Below are positions 22,732 through 32,614 of a stretch of DNA of 64,000 nt, piece by piece; position 1 is the stretch's first letter; each line of letters begins with the position of its first letter. The stretch is from Annulohypoxylon bovei var. microspora (taxonomy: Eukaryota > Ascomycota > Sordariomycetes > Xylariales > Hypoxylaceae), in NCBI GenBank assembly GCA_022836615.1, contig MU405314.1, forward strand, positions 1 through 64,000, read 5' to 3'. The position numbers were made by a program, and so were the translations under genes. The notes below the pieces were generated by a model, which searched no databases, was not told the DNA's origin, and saw only the letters and a list, made by a program, of their open reading frames with translations.

Positions 22732-23487
22732 ATGCATTTATTATCCGGAAAATCTAGCCTGAAGGCTACTGGCTGTTTCATTGCGGGAATGTCAATAGCA
22801 CCGCTGTTGCTTGTCTCCGGTTCGCCAATAGGAGCTCCCCTATTCAATAGCGGCGTATCGCGTTCTGTCACTCCTAATGCTACTGAGCCTCCATGGGACT
22901 CATCCGAGCGACAGGATATGATAAATGTCGTCAAAAATGCGATCAGCAAAAACCGTGCGCTGGAATGCAAGCCTCTCTTGGAGGATGTCATTTGCGACAG
23001 AATGGAATGGTTCACCAAGCAAGAGATTCGAGAAAGCGAGACGTGGGCTAGGACGTTAACAAGGCTCGTGCAATACAAGCTCTTCCAGCAATCCATCCCA
23101 GGGGATGCAGATCAAGCTACGTTTGCGACAATCCTAGACACGATCCGAGGTATAAACGACAATATCGCCGAGCCAGTATCGCTTGTCGGAGATAATCCCC
23201 GAGTCCTAGATGCGCTAGACCCTATCCTCAACGACGTTTGCGACCAAACTTCAGACAGCAAAGTTGACCGGCGACTTCAGGAGATCGTCGACATCGTGCA
23301 GGTGGGACTCCGCACATCATTGCCGCCTCATCAGCCACTATCACCACCCGATCCTTGCCAATGTCTAGTACACCCTCACCCGGGAAACGTCACAGTATGC
23401 ATAAAGGAAGCGATTCTTGATTGGAATCCTAATACGGTCGGAGGCTGGGAATGCAAATGCATCGAGGACGACTGTGTCCGCCAATAG
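22732..23487 (+). CDS. Orphan secreted or membrane-anchored protein, 251 residues
   Basis: Single-exon ORF. A hydrophobic stretch at about residues 13-30 (C-F-I-A-G-M-S-I-A-P-L-L-L-V-S-G) could be a signal peptide ending near S-G-S-P or an uncleaved anchor. The mature part has one N-glycosylation site (N-A-T), a helical middle with paired acidic and basic residues (about 60-190), and a Pro/His-rich linker. The short C-terminal domain is Cys-rich: C-Q-C-L, V-C-I-K, W-E-C-K-C and D-D-C-V, seven cysteines in about 50 residues. No known family was recognised. The gene stands alone between two AT-rich intergenic regions, as many lineage-specific secreted genes do. An effector-like role is only a guess. 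Confidence 0.65.
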   Translation: MHLLSGKSSLKATGCFIAGMSIAPLLLVSGSPIGAPLFNSGVSRSVTPNATEPPWDSSERQDMINVVKNAISKNRALECKPLLEDVICDRMEWFTKQEIRESETWARTLTRLVQYKLFQQSIPGDADQATFATILDTIRGINDNIAEPVSLVGDNPRVLDALDPILNDVCDQTSDSKVDRRLQEIVDIVQVGLRTSLPPHQPLSPPDPCQCLVHPHPGNVTVCIKEAILDWNPNTVGGWECKCIEDDCVRQ

Positions 23488-24657
23488 ATGTGGTTGTGGA
23501 AATGATGATAGATGCGATCGTAATTGTGGTATTGGAAGGATACGGGCTTCCGTCTTGTTTTTGCTAGGTAGTTAGGTATTATTAGGCACCTATTCTAAAG
23601 AATTGCCGATAATAACGAGAACTTACGTGTCGACTGTAAGACTGCCAGGTACACAATTTTTGCATAATACCTGCCTAGGTACTTAGGTATTGAGTTGGAA
23701 ATAGAATGGGATCGAGAAACCTTTTCCCTGAACTGGGAATTGTCTGCGCTCATACTAATAGGTAATGTACCGATATCCAGATAGGTAGGTCGGTAGGTAG
23801 GGATAGGCATTTAGTTACATCCCTGGATATCGGGCATCCCTTTCATTCAATGTTAATATGACGAACAGTGCATACCTACATATGTATTAGAAGGCTTGAA
23901 ATGATTTTTCGGACATTCTCAATTAGTTAAGAGCTACATACCTACCTATGTAGATATGTAGGTAGGTTAGTAGAGACCTTAAATAAGAAGGAACAATGCA
24001 ATTATAGCACATTCACACTACTAACTTAGGTAGGTATATGTGAGTTGGTATTAACATTGAAGTTCTGGGTCGTGAAGCGGCCGTATATGTAGGCCAAAGG
24101 TTTTTTGCTCCTCGCCTTGTTGCAAAAACACGAAAGGATAAGAAGAAAGAGTACTAATTACTTAACACACGGCGTCTGTTAACAGATTAAATAATAACCG
24201 CTCTAAGACTACTGAAGCATGTTAATAGTGAAGGCCATGCTTGCTGCGAGTACTCAGAGCAAAATACATTCATTCACCAAATGTTCGGACCAGCGGGTCT
24301 GGACACAAAAGTATTAGGTTAATTGAATAAAAGTCAGGATTCCTCGATTTATTGGAATATTGGGCAGCTATAACTACTAGGTAAGTAACTAAATGATTAA
24401 TATGCCACACAGTTGTAACATACATTATTTATGAACATTTTATATATTCCTAGGTCATAAATACAATATACGTAACAGCTACGACACTTATGACCTGCAC
24501 CTATTTTAATACTACGGATGTATATCTTGTGACAGACCTACTAGACGAGATACCATGAACGGACTACTAACCTAACTGTTACTACGGGGTCACAATTATC
24601 ATAAAGTCTAATAAATAAAGGGGCAGCATTTTTCATTCGTGGCAACCAAGCATTAAC
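23488..24657. other. Intergenic rich in AGGTAGGT palindromes
   Basis: AT-rich with repeated ACCTACCTAGGT-like motifs at about 23671-23690, 23781-23803, 23935-23965 and 24028-24040. A minus-strand 71-codon ORF at 23595-23810 is built over these motifs and is rejected. No gene was seen. Confidence 0.45.
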
Positions 24658-25156
24658 CTAGTACCTAGTGTGCATTTTCCACACCACACGAACAAATTCC
24701 AACACCAGCGCCACAGCCGACGCAAATCCACCAATAATTAAAGCAATTGTGACCATATTCGCTCGCTCGGGCGTTATATAGGGGACTTGCAAGGAAAATC
24801 CCGGGGTGCTAAGTATGATCTCTTGTTAGCATTTATATCGGTCACTTGTTGACTTAGATCATGACGGGATATATTTACTTACATAGCAGTGGTGGTCTCG
24901 CCGGTGGTATCGGTCGTGGTGATGGTGATAATGGTCATTGTAGGGGTAGTTGTCGGGCTGGTAATCGTGTATGTTCTATCATCACGGTTATTTGGTATCC
25001 TAAAAACGAACCTAAGATTGAATGGGTACTTGGATATACTTACACATCAGTGCTTGAGCTCAGCATAGTAGTCATGGGTGCTTGGTGCTCTAGTAGGACT
25101 GGAGGAGCTGCTAGAGTTGCTCTAGATAATGTGGATTGAATCATGTTGTAATGCAT
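24658..25156 (-). CDS. Three-exon micro-gene, C-terminal TM protein (copy A)
   Basis: This short gene is split into exons too small for ORF searches: 25156-25044, 24999-24883 and 24808-24658 on the minus strand (GTAAGT donors, TTTTTAG and ACTTAG acceptors, both introns in phase 2), giving 126 residues. Exon 1 is Leu/Ala/Ser-rich. Exon 2 encodes a Thr/Pro-rich stretch (T-S-P-T-T-T-P-T-M-T-I-I-T-I-T-T-T). Exon 3 starts I-T-P-G-F-S-L-Q and ends with a single 18-residue hydrophobic helix (V-T-I-A-L-I-I-G-G-F-A-S-A-V-A-L-V-L) and a basic tail. No family is known to me. The Met at internal codon 28 is an alternative start that would make it more like copy B at 29.3 kb, which has the same intron phases and exon content. 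The three clean splices in frame are the main argument that it is real. Confidence 0.6.
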
Positions 25157-25783
25157 TTTGATGATATATAGATGGCCTAGAGAAAGAAGAAAAGAAAAGA
25201 AATGAGAAATGAGACATGAATCAAATGAGGTAGCGTGTTGACTAGAATCCTCGAGACTAAGACGATATGAAGGAAGGGGCTGTCTATGTATGTAAAGCAG
25301 GTGCTCGACATATTGGGTACCTCATGATGCTCGCCTACCTAGTACTTCCATGGCGATTGCTAATTGTGTGTCAAGTAACTATGACCTTCAAAAGTAAGTA
25401 GGTACATATGTAGGTACCTACATCTGTAGATAACAGACGTGATTTCCCAGACTGCCAAAAAAACCTTAATTACTATTGAGTTACCACTTTCTTTGGATGT
25501 GTATGCGATAGAGGGCGTAACTTCCGCGTAGGCATGTAAATATGGCCATTTAATTCCCATTTGTGACAGACAAGTTGACTAACTAGATTCTTCTCTTTTC
25601 CTTTGGGAAATAGCAACATGATCACTATCATTATCAATCATCATCATTATCAGAATCACAATGATACTCTTTACTAATAGAAAATAGTACACATAGATTG
25701 GAACCCACCTGTCACGATGCAAACCTAGCAGATAGGGAAATAACTAAGTTGTTGCGCAAAGAGCTCTAACCCCTTATGCCTAG
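25157..25783. other. Intergenic
   Basis: Promoter side of the micro-gene, an AGGTACATATGTAGGTACCT palindrome near 25397-25420, and AT-rich sequence with ATCATCATTATCA runs near 25630. Nothing coding is supported. Confidence 0.45.
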
Positions 25784-26131
25784 TTACAGAATGCAGCATG
25801 CATACATAGTGTGCAGCTCCCATCCTGCTGAGTCCCTAGTCCAGACCTCAAGGCCATCCTCCCAAGGGGCGAGGCGTGGCAAGGCAGAGAAGACCTCTGA
25901 CACTACAATTTCCCTGACAGCTGCCACTGCCCCAGGTCCAATACAAAGCTCCCACTCAGTTCTAAACGAGATGACTTCCCTCAGAGCTTTCAGCAAGGCC
26001 TCAACGTCTTTCCTCGCTACTTCAGTGTCAGACCCGTAGGTCAATTCACTTGACAGTGCGTCCGGAATAAGGACACTAATAGCAACGTACGGGTCATTCG
26101 CGATCGCCGCAGCCCCCGGTCTTGACCCCAT
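25784..26131 (-). CDS. Hypothetical 115-residue soluble protein
   Basis: Single-exon ORF with an ACCATGG start context and TAA end. The composition is typical of a folded acidic protein: I-S-V-L-I-P-D-A-L, then a helix rich in charged residues (A-R-K-D-V-E-A-L-L-K-A-L-R-E-V-I), a G-P-G-A-V-A-A-V-R-E segment and a C-terminal strand region W-E-L-H-T-M-Y-A-C. No signal peptide or TM helix. I do not recognise a family. It might also be the tail of a longer ancestral gene, because nothing in frame continues upstream. Its GC content is higher than the flanking sequence, which supports coding. The 302 bases between it and the FAD dehydrogenase hold nothing recognisable. Confidence 0.5.
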   Translation of the reverse strand: MGSRPGAAAIANDPYVAISVLIPDALSSELTYGSDTEVARKDVEALLKALREVISFRTEWELCIGPGAVAAVREIVVSEVFSALPRLAPWEDGLEVWTRDSAGWELHTMYACCIL

Positions 26132-26433
26132 GGTTACAGTGATAAGGTACGTTACTCATTTTTATGAAGAAAAAATCATAAGAGAACATTCTCGTAAAGG
26201 AGAATTAGGAGTCGAAGAGATGATAGAATGGGGCTCGTTTCGGTATGAACTAAGTAATAAACTACGATCGTTTCGCAAACTCTGCAGTCTCCTCGTATCT
26301 AGTGCTACAGTGAGATCCAGATATGATATTCAAATTGCGATAAACCGTACTAAACAGGCTTGCAGACAATGATATATAGATACATACATACATTCATTCA
26401 TGTTACCACGAGACATTCGCTCGCTCGCTATCT

Positions 26434-28404
26434 TCAAGCAGGTCCTAACAATTCATCAGCGATCGCCCGTCCCGCAGCTCTGCCCGAAAAGATACAACCA
26501 CCAAGGAAAGTTCCCTCAAGGGAGTTATATCCGTGAACACCACCACCACCGAATCCAGAGGCCTCGCCCGCCGCGTATAGACCTGGGAATTTCTCGCCGT
26601 CGGCTCTTAGTACGTTGCTTTCAAGATTGGTTTCAAGTCCTCCCAAAGTCTTACGTGTGAGTAGGTTCATCCGCACGGCAATCAAGGGCCCGTGTTTGGG
26701 GTCTAATAGCTGGTGTGGTGGAGCGACGCGACTTCGGGCATCGGCCCAGTAATTGCGACCGTTTCGGATCAGCATCGCTTGTCCATCTTTACAATATTCG
26801 TTCACCATCTGTCCATCGCGGGTCTCGACGGTTTCCCTGATGGCCTTAGGGTCAAGCAGAGGCCCACTAACAGTTTTTGCAAGTTCATTCATGCCGTCGA
26901 CCAGGTCTTCGAGGTTATCGCGTACGACAAAATCCTTGCCGTGCTTCTGGAAATTCTGAACGGGTACGGTGCCCTTAGAACTGAAGAGGCGGTTTTTGAG
27001 CACTTGCCAAATACTCTTCGAGACTAGATCCGGATTCTGCTCTGAGCCTGAAAGCGCAAATTCGCGCGCGATGATAGATTGATCGAGGATAAACCAACTA
27101 TAGTCGTAGCCCGTGCTGCAGATGTACTTAAGCGTCGCTAAGGTGTCGCACCCGGGGTAGAGCCATGGGGGGAGTCTCTTTCCGGTTGCGTCTAGCCAGA
27201 GTGAAGAGGGAGCTGGCAGAACACGGATCCCGTGGTCTGGCCAAATAGGATTCCAGTTCTGCAGACCTTCAGTGTAGTGCCACATTCTATCGCGGTTGAT
27301 AAAGTTAGCGCCAGCCTCCTCGGCAATCCCCACCATCCGGCCATCCACGTGCGCCGGTACGCCGATGACGAAGTTTTCTGGGACTTTCGGACCTAGGCGG
27401 TCTACAGGCCAAGCTTTTTTTACTGCCTCCACATTACCACCAATGCCTCCAGATGAGACAATTATAGCCGAGCCGTGTAGCTCAAAATCACTAACTTCCG
27501 TCCTCGTTGTTTTCACCCCTCTAGGTGACGAATCAAGCTCGAGGACTTTTCCTCGGATCCCGGATGCCCTGCCATTCTCATCGACCAACAGCTTATCCAC
27601 CCTATGCCTAAACTTGAACTCAATGATTCCCTTTTTTGCCGCCTCCTTGACGGGATCGGCGAATACACGCACGACCTCAGGTCCCGCGCCCCAGGTGATG
27701 TGGAAACGCGGGACCGAGTTGCCATGGCCGTCAGCTGTTCCGTCTCCGCGCTCAGCCCAACCGACGTTGAACACTGCAGCGAATGTTAGCTTTTTTTTCC
27801 GGTAAGGTTTCTAGCGATTCCATCCAAGTTGCGGGCATAATAGCTATCTCCTGTAGATCCTTAGGCATGTTCTGGCGCATCAAGGAAGTCAGGATACTCG
27901 GAGTTATCGAATGCCTGTAAAAAGAAATAGCTAAAATCATATGCGCCTACTTGACTACAGTTTTTAAGTGATCCATAGGCATCCGAGATGAGACGGAGAA
28001 GGGAAAGAGACTAAAGGGTACATACTAAACCCGGCCCCACGGTCCTTGAGATACTTCTCCATGCCATCCGCAGCGAAGTCGACGAAAGCCTCAGCCCACT
28101 TGCGAGGCCAAATATCCTCACCGTCGAGGCGATCGAAGCGCGCCGAGCCGAGCCAATCGCGCATAGCTAGCGTCCGGCTATCCTTGATACCCAAGCGCCG
28201 TTGCTCAGTGGAGTCGACACAGAAAATGCCGCCAAGAGACCAGAAGGCCTGCCCACCGAGGTTCTGTTCTCCTTCTTGGTCTACTATGAGTGTTTTCACG
28301 CCACGTTGCGATAACTCGAAAGCTGCTACCAAGCCGGCTAGGCCGCCGCCCACGATGATGACAGGGAGCTTTTGCTCCTCCGAGGCGCCATTCTCGCCTG
28401 CCAT
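26434..28404 (-). CDS. FAD-binding dehydrogenase, KsdD/fumarate-reductase-like
   Basis: Two minus-strand exons, 28404-28026 and 27773-26434, give 572 residues. Exon 1 has the FAD-binding motif V-G-G-G-L-A-G (residues 18-24), V-D-Q-E-G and a G-G-Q-A-F-W-S-L-G-G block, then W-P-R-K-W-A-E-A-F-V-D-F-A. Exon 2 has V-G-W-A-E-R-G, H-G-N-S-V-P-R-F-H-I-T-W-G, S-S-G-G-I-G-G-N and, near the end, G-L-Y-A-A-G-E-A-S-G-F-G-G-G-G, the usual flavoprotein finish. This order matches the FAD-dependent dehydrogenases annotated as KsdD-like, found in actinobacteria and fungi, which oxidise or reduce ketone-type substrates; the natural substrate is unknown. The intron is 252 bases, long for this genome. Joining GTATGT at 28025 to CTGCAG before 27773 keeps frame and family spacing. 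Sequence similarity to bacterial proteins makes ancient transfer possible but unproven here. Confidence 0.87.
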
Positions 28405-29333
28405 TGTTGTTCTATTCTGCCGCCTTTGAACTTATAATCTCTCGCGGGATAAATAGGCAAGGGCGTTTAAGGATGTGTCTACATGAGTGTTCACATAAGT
28501 GTGTAGTGGAAGAAATAAAAGATGGAAGAGAAATGAATTGGTTGGTGCAACTCGACGTAGGTATTATCAGGATTTGGTCGGAGCATCAAGCGTGACTAGA
28601 GCCGACGTGCAACTCCGTAAATCCGACCCACTTTTATCCGCCCTTGGTACCCCAGATAATTCCCCGTATTTCTCACTACCTTCCAATATAGGTAAATACC
28701 TAGGTAGGGACTTGTTAAAGTCATCACCCTCTAACTTTCTCTACCTAGGTAGGTAGGCACCTATTGATTCATTAGAACAAATAAACCTCGTTATAATTCA
28801 ATGACAATTTCTCCATTTTGTGGCGTAAAATAATACCTGATTCATTTTATGGAAAGCTATGAGAGAAGAAGGCATTTGTAGGATTTTCGAGGTGTAGGAC
28901 GAAGCTCGGCTCTAAGATGGCGGGGGACAGTGGGGTTACAGGGGTTACAGCAGTTACAACGGTGACCCCAGCGGTCGGTGCGCTTACACGTGTGCCGAGG
29001 TTTCTTCCTCATCGAATGATTATCATCATCATTCTTCTCTTCACCTTTACCTCTTCACGAATGTACGTATATTAATTTTCATCACCCGATTCTCACCTGT
29101 TTCGTATTCAATACGAAAAGACGACTATATTTATATTGAATTTTCTGTTCAAGTAAAGTATTATTAGCATTGGGTATTTGCACCAGCTTTCTCGGCAGTC
29201 GCACGGGATTCAATCTATTATTAGCTGAACATCCATCTCTGTAAGAATTGAATGTCAATTAATGGACGCTGCCCTATTATCTAATTAATATGGGGCTCTC
29301 TATCCCCTTTACCTCGCCCAACTCCCGAGTCCT
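28405..29333. other. Intergenic with AGGTAGG motifs
   Basis: Promoter of the FAD dehydrogenase at the left, then ACCTAGGTAGGTAGG motifs near 28690 and 28745, and a Val/Thr-coding GGTTACAG repeat near 28930. A doubtful small ORF here is listed separately. Confidence 0.45.
28917..29075 (+). CDS. Doubtful 52-residue ORF with a hydrophobic run
   Basis: ATG at 28917 opens a Val/Thr-rich stretch (V-T-G-V-T-A-V-T-T-V-T-P) followed by a short basic segment and I-I-I-I-I-L-L-F-T-F. At 29061 the sequence AATGTACGTA could be a donor after a split AT codon, the same configuration seen in the two micro-genes on the minus strand, and a TTAG acceptor follows near 29172. The match could be chance, since the sequence is low-complexity (ATCATCATC). 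Confidence 0.2.
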   Translation: MAGDSGVTGVTAVTTVTPAVGALTRVPRFLPHRMIIIIILLFTFTSSRMYVY

Positions 29334-29777
29334 TTACCCCCCACCTTGCATTATTACCAACAACTCAACCATCCATTCACTAATGTACCTACCCCATCGC
29401 ATCCCTCGATGCCGTCTTGGTAGACGGACAGTCTCCAAGCAAAGGTATGTAGCTAATAGCATCGCGGCGAACCTCAACCCGAAGTCTTTGATCGTAGATA
29501 CCGTCTTATCTAGCTCAATGCTAAATATCATTACGTGTTAACTAATATATTGCTCTCACCTTGGTGATTGGTTTTCGAATGGGATTTTTTTTTTTTTTTT
29601 TAAAAAAAGTCGACTTACATTGCGAAGGTTGGGATTGGGGTTGAGGCTGGTGCGGTCACCGTGGCCGTGATTGTCCTGTAATATACGGTGTTATTCACTG
29701 CCAGTGATTATGAATCCAACGTGAGGCACAATGGCTTACTGGAATGAGGTGACGATGCTCGTGGTGATGCTCCCCAT
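29334..29777 (-). CDS. Three-exon micro-gene (copy B)
   Basis: Exons 29777-29740, 29675-29619 and 29520-29334 on the minus strand (GTAAGC and GTAAGT donors; TTACAG and TTTAG acceptors) give 93 residues. Both introns are in phase 2, and the second splits an AT|C isoleucine codon after a Thr/Pro-rich exon (T-I-T-A-T-V-T-A-P-A-S-T-P-I-P-T-F-A), exactly as in the gene at 24658-25156. Exon 3 begins I-I-E-L-D-K-T-V and contains a moderately hydrophobic helix (F-A-A-M-L-L-A-T-Y-L-C-L) followed by an Arg-rich region and a second short apolar segment. The second intron holds a long T run next to A7. Function unknown; shared architecture suggests the two genes are distant paralogues, although the exon 3 sequences differ strongly. 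Confidence 0.5.
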
Positions 29778-31022
29778 TTTAAGCTACGGCGATGCTAATG
29801 CTGCGGGTGGCTAGGTAGGTACCTAGTAGGTTGATGGTGGTATGGACAGGCGGGATTATGATGGCTAGGTAGTATTGCTGACTAAATAATTTTGCGCTGG
29901 TGATGGTGATGGTGATGGTGATTGTAATAGATGTGATGATGATGAAGGGGAGGGTTTTGCTAGGTACCTAGGGATGCTATAGCATTTATATTTCATACCT
30001 ACCTAGGTATCTTTTAGTGAATACAGATTCAAAAGAAGTCACTGCTGCCGAATACATTCAATCTAACATCAAGAGCAGGTAGGCTCATTTGAAATTCCAA
30101 CAGTATGAAGGAGCTACCTATTAGTACTCATTTTCTCCTACTAATTACACATGTAGCAAGCATCTTTTATCTCTTGATAAGTCATGACTCCCTGCTTGCC
30201 TACCTAGTTAAGCTGCGTCACTACTACGAAGAGCATATATAGAAAAAAGAGAAATCCCCTTCCGTCAGAATTCATCTCCATGACTGATAAATATCCAAAG
30301 TTAACTAGAAGACTCTCAAATAGATTTCGCAATCTATTGAATTAAGAAAAAGCACACGCTTCTAAGTCAACGGTAAGTTAAAGTGAGGGTCCGATAGGTA
30401 GGATAACCCACGAGTGACACAGTTTTCAACTGAGGGCTTCTACCCCTGACTGTCAGCGGTTTATGAATATTAATTAGTTATTAACCTATTCATATTCACG
30501 GTGTCTACGAAGATATTTAAACTAAGTAGGTAGAGGCTACGTGATCGATCCTATTCATAGCCTGCTTGCCCGAAAATCACTTGCGGATGCCCCGATATGC
30601 CCACCCCGATGCATCCATGCTGAAGGATTCAGACCAGAGACACGATCGCCTAGGAATTTACGCGATCAGAAATGCGTTTCCGATGTTCATACTCTTAGTT
30701 GTGTTTTCGAGAAAATAAACAAAGAGGAGGATTAATTGTTTATTTAGCTTAGTCCTGTGCTGTGTGAAATTTCATTAATATGAATAGCCATACAATGTCC
30801 TGGTTTCAATACAATGCCTTGGTTTCAATACTACTTACCTAATGATTACAAGGCATTTTCTTTGAATGAACTTATAAAGAAGTCCCCAATGTGACGCATT
30901 CCGGAGCATCTCACAATTATCATAACCGATTATATTTATCATACAGCAAAACCGGCATTCTCACTATACCTTTTACTTAGACCACACTTCTAAAGACTCG
31001 CGCCCCGATAAAAAAACCAGTC
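29778..31022. other. Intergenic
   Basis: AGGTACCTAG-type motifs near 29812 and 29961-30012, a GGTGATGGTGAT microsatellite near 29897-29925, and AT-rich sequence. A 64-codon ORF at 30541 has no support. The last 100 bases before 31023 look like a 5' leader. Confidence 0.45.
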
Positions 31023-32063
31023 ATGTCTGACTTCAACTATGCCACCTGGCGGGACCCAGCTTTTAATGACGCCGTGCGTAATCTTGTTAATCTAATGGAG
31101 CAGGTCGACCTTGAGATCAGATATTTTCGAGATTGGCTTCGAAACATGGAGCTGCCTCATAACGAAGTTACCTTCGAGCAACTTGAAGAAGCCTTCAATG
31201 TTACAGCACGAATGGAGGCAGCACTCCGAGGAGCATTTGGCGACGAACTTCGTGGCGTTATCTATGTTCCTATCTTTACAGATCTCTTGGGACATTTGGA
31301 CTGGCAAGCGGAGCAAGTCATAGACTTTAACTCGAGATTAAGACTCCTTTCATCTGTTAATCGTCCTAGACTTACCATGACTGAGAGTTCTATGGCTTTT
31401 GATCTCTCCAGATCTGGCATGGCTGAGAATTCTTTAACTACGGGATCGATTACTATTATAGGCAATTTTGGGAGTTTCCCACCATCACCTTCTCCTCCTG
31501 GTCCCGAATATACTACATTGCCTAGTATTCCTGAACTCGTTCCCGTTCCTGTTCCTGTTCCTGCTCCCGTACCTGCCCCTCATCCCATACCTGCCCCTCA
31601 TCCTGTACCAGCTCCCCATCCCGTACCTGTTCACGCACCGCTTATTCTAGCACCTGGCCTAGCACCTGTTCCAGAGTCCAGTACAGAGTCCAGTACGGAG
31701 TCCAGTACGGAGTCCAGTACGGAGTCCAGTGCGGAGTCCAGTGCGGAGTATAGTCCAGAATCTAGTCCAGAATCTAGTCCAGAATCTAGTACTACAGAGT
31801 ATAGTACTGAGCCTACTCCAGAACCTACTCCGGAGCCTACTCCGGAGTCTAGCCCAGAGTCTAGCCCAGAGTCTAGCCCAGAGCCTAGCCCAGAGCCTAC
31901 CCCGGAACCTTCTCCGCAATCTTCTCCGCAATCTTCTCCCGAACCTGCAGCTGTTCCTAATAACGGTAGAGCCGGAAGATATGCCCATAGATATGCATTG
32001 TTAAAGATGGGTGGAGGTAACGCTAGGAGGTTACGAAGAAGAAGACGCCTTGCCACTTATTAG
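31023..32063 (+). CDS. Orphan protein with Pro/Val and Ser/Glu/Pro/Thr repeats
   Basis: Single-exon ORF of 346 residues. Residues 1-125 form a predicted helical domain without a signal peptide (W-R-D-P-A-F-N-D-A-V, Q-V-D-L-E-I-R-Y-F-R-D-W-L). A Ser/Pro region follows, then about 45 residues of Pro-Val/Pro-Ala dipeptides (P-V-P-V-P-V-P-A-P and A-P-H-P repeats). Next come about 90 residues of four-residue repeats drifting from E-S-S-T through P-E-S-S to P-E-P-T and P-Q-S-S. The end is strongly basic (R-R-L-R-R-R-R-R-L). The repeat DNA is a 12-base minisatellite, so length is likely to vary between strains. The minus strand is also open across the repeat, a consequence of the repeat unit, and is rejected because only the plus ORF has a non-repetitive globular part. 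No family was recognised. Nuclear or cell-wall-associated roles are both possible. Confidence 0.6.
   Translation: MSDFNYATWRDPAFNDAVRNLVNLMEQVDLEIRYFRDWLRNMELPHNEVTFEQLEEAFNVTARMEAALRGAFGDELRGVIYVPIFTDLLGHLDWQAEQVIDFNSRLRLLSSVNRPRLTMTESSMAFDLSRSGMAENSLTTGSITIIGNFGSFPPSPSPPGPEYTTLPSIPELVPVPVPVPAPVPAPHPIPAPHPVPAPHPVPVHAPLILAPGLAPVPESSTESSTESSTESSTESSAESSAEYSPESSPESSPESSTTEYSTEPTPEPTPEPTPESSPESSPESSPEPSPEPTPEPSPQSSPQSSPEPAAVPNNGRAGRYAHRYALLKMGGGNARRLRRRRRLATY
31674..31945 (+). repeat. 12-base coding minisatellite
   Basis: Tandem 12-base units, first near-identical copies of GAGTCCAGTACG, then variants (CCAGAATCTAGT, CCGGAGCCTACT, CCAGAGTCTAGC), encode four-residue repeats E-S-S-T, P-E-S-S and P-E-P-T. 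Neighbouring copies are most similar to each other, as expected from slippage or unequal exchange. Confidence 0.85.
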
Positions 32064-32614
32064 CTACTTAGGTAGAGAGGTATTTTAGCATATATAAGGA
32101 CGACAGGTAGTTTAAAAGAAAACCTCCTGCTTTTGGTTGGTTTTATTATCTTAAAATAGGTCCTAGGTACCTACCTAATATTTGCCGAGAAAAGAACGAC
32201 CGGGAGGAAGTTATTTCAGCGTAGTTGTTACAAACATCTCTTGACTGATTTAAAGATCTCAATATATGTTTAGCATTTGTATAAAATGATTCTTACATTA
32301 ACGGTGACTGGGAAAAGTGGCAGTGTTGTAATTCATTGGAGATATTAAGGGAAAAGCTTGCTTAGGTAAGCTTATTTATGCTGAGCGTCAGAGTTGTTTC
32401 AAATGAAGGCATCTTGTCTCCAAAAAAAGCTTTTTTTATTGGAGAGAAATAGAAGACTGATCCGGTTAAAAATATCTGTATGTGGTGTCGGATATGTGAC
32501 GCGAGAGAATTAGCCGGCACATCGCGGTGGCATGATCGTCTATGTTCTTATCATGATCTACCTACCTACCTAGGCACTCTACGTTAGCTGTGAAATTATA
32601 TTCCAGCCCGCCAA
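32064..32614. other. Convergent intergenic space
   Basis: AT-rich, with AGGTACCTACCTA near 32160 and CTACCTACCTACCTAGG near 32560. No gene was seen. Confidence 0.45.

Noticed and set aside
22659..23096. 145-codon minus ORF opposite the secreted 251-residue gene
   Set aside because: Antisense shadow; the plus ORF has a signal-like helix and a coherent Cys-rich C-terminus.
29580..29610. Long T run followed by A7, possible retrotransposon poly-A tail
   Set aside because: Lies inside intron 2 of the micro-gene, with no retroelement sequence or target duplication nearby.
17000..32000. Possible secondary-metabolite cluster around the FAD dehydrogenase, hydroxyacid dehydrogenase and monooxygenase
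   Set aside because: No polyketide, peptide or terpene synthase or dedicated transporter is present, and the oxidoreductases are 5-15 kb apart among unrelated genes.
31631..32056. 141-codon minus ORF and two further ORFs over the minisatellite
   Set aside because: All are built from the same 12-base repeat read in other frames; only the plus frame has a non-repetitive domain and a normal start.
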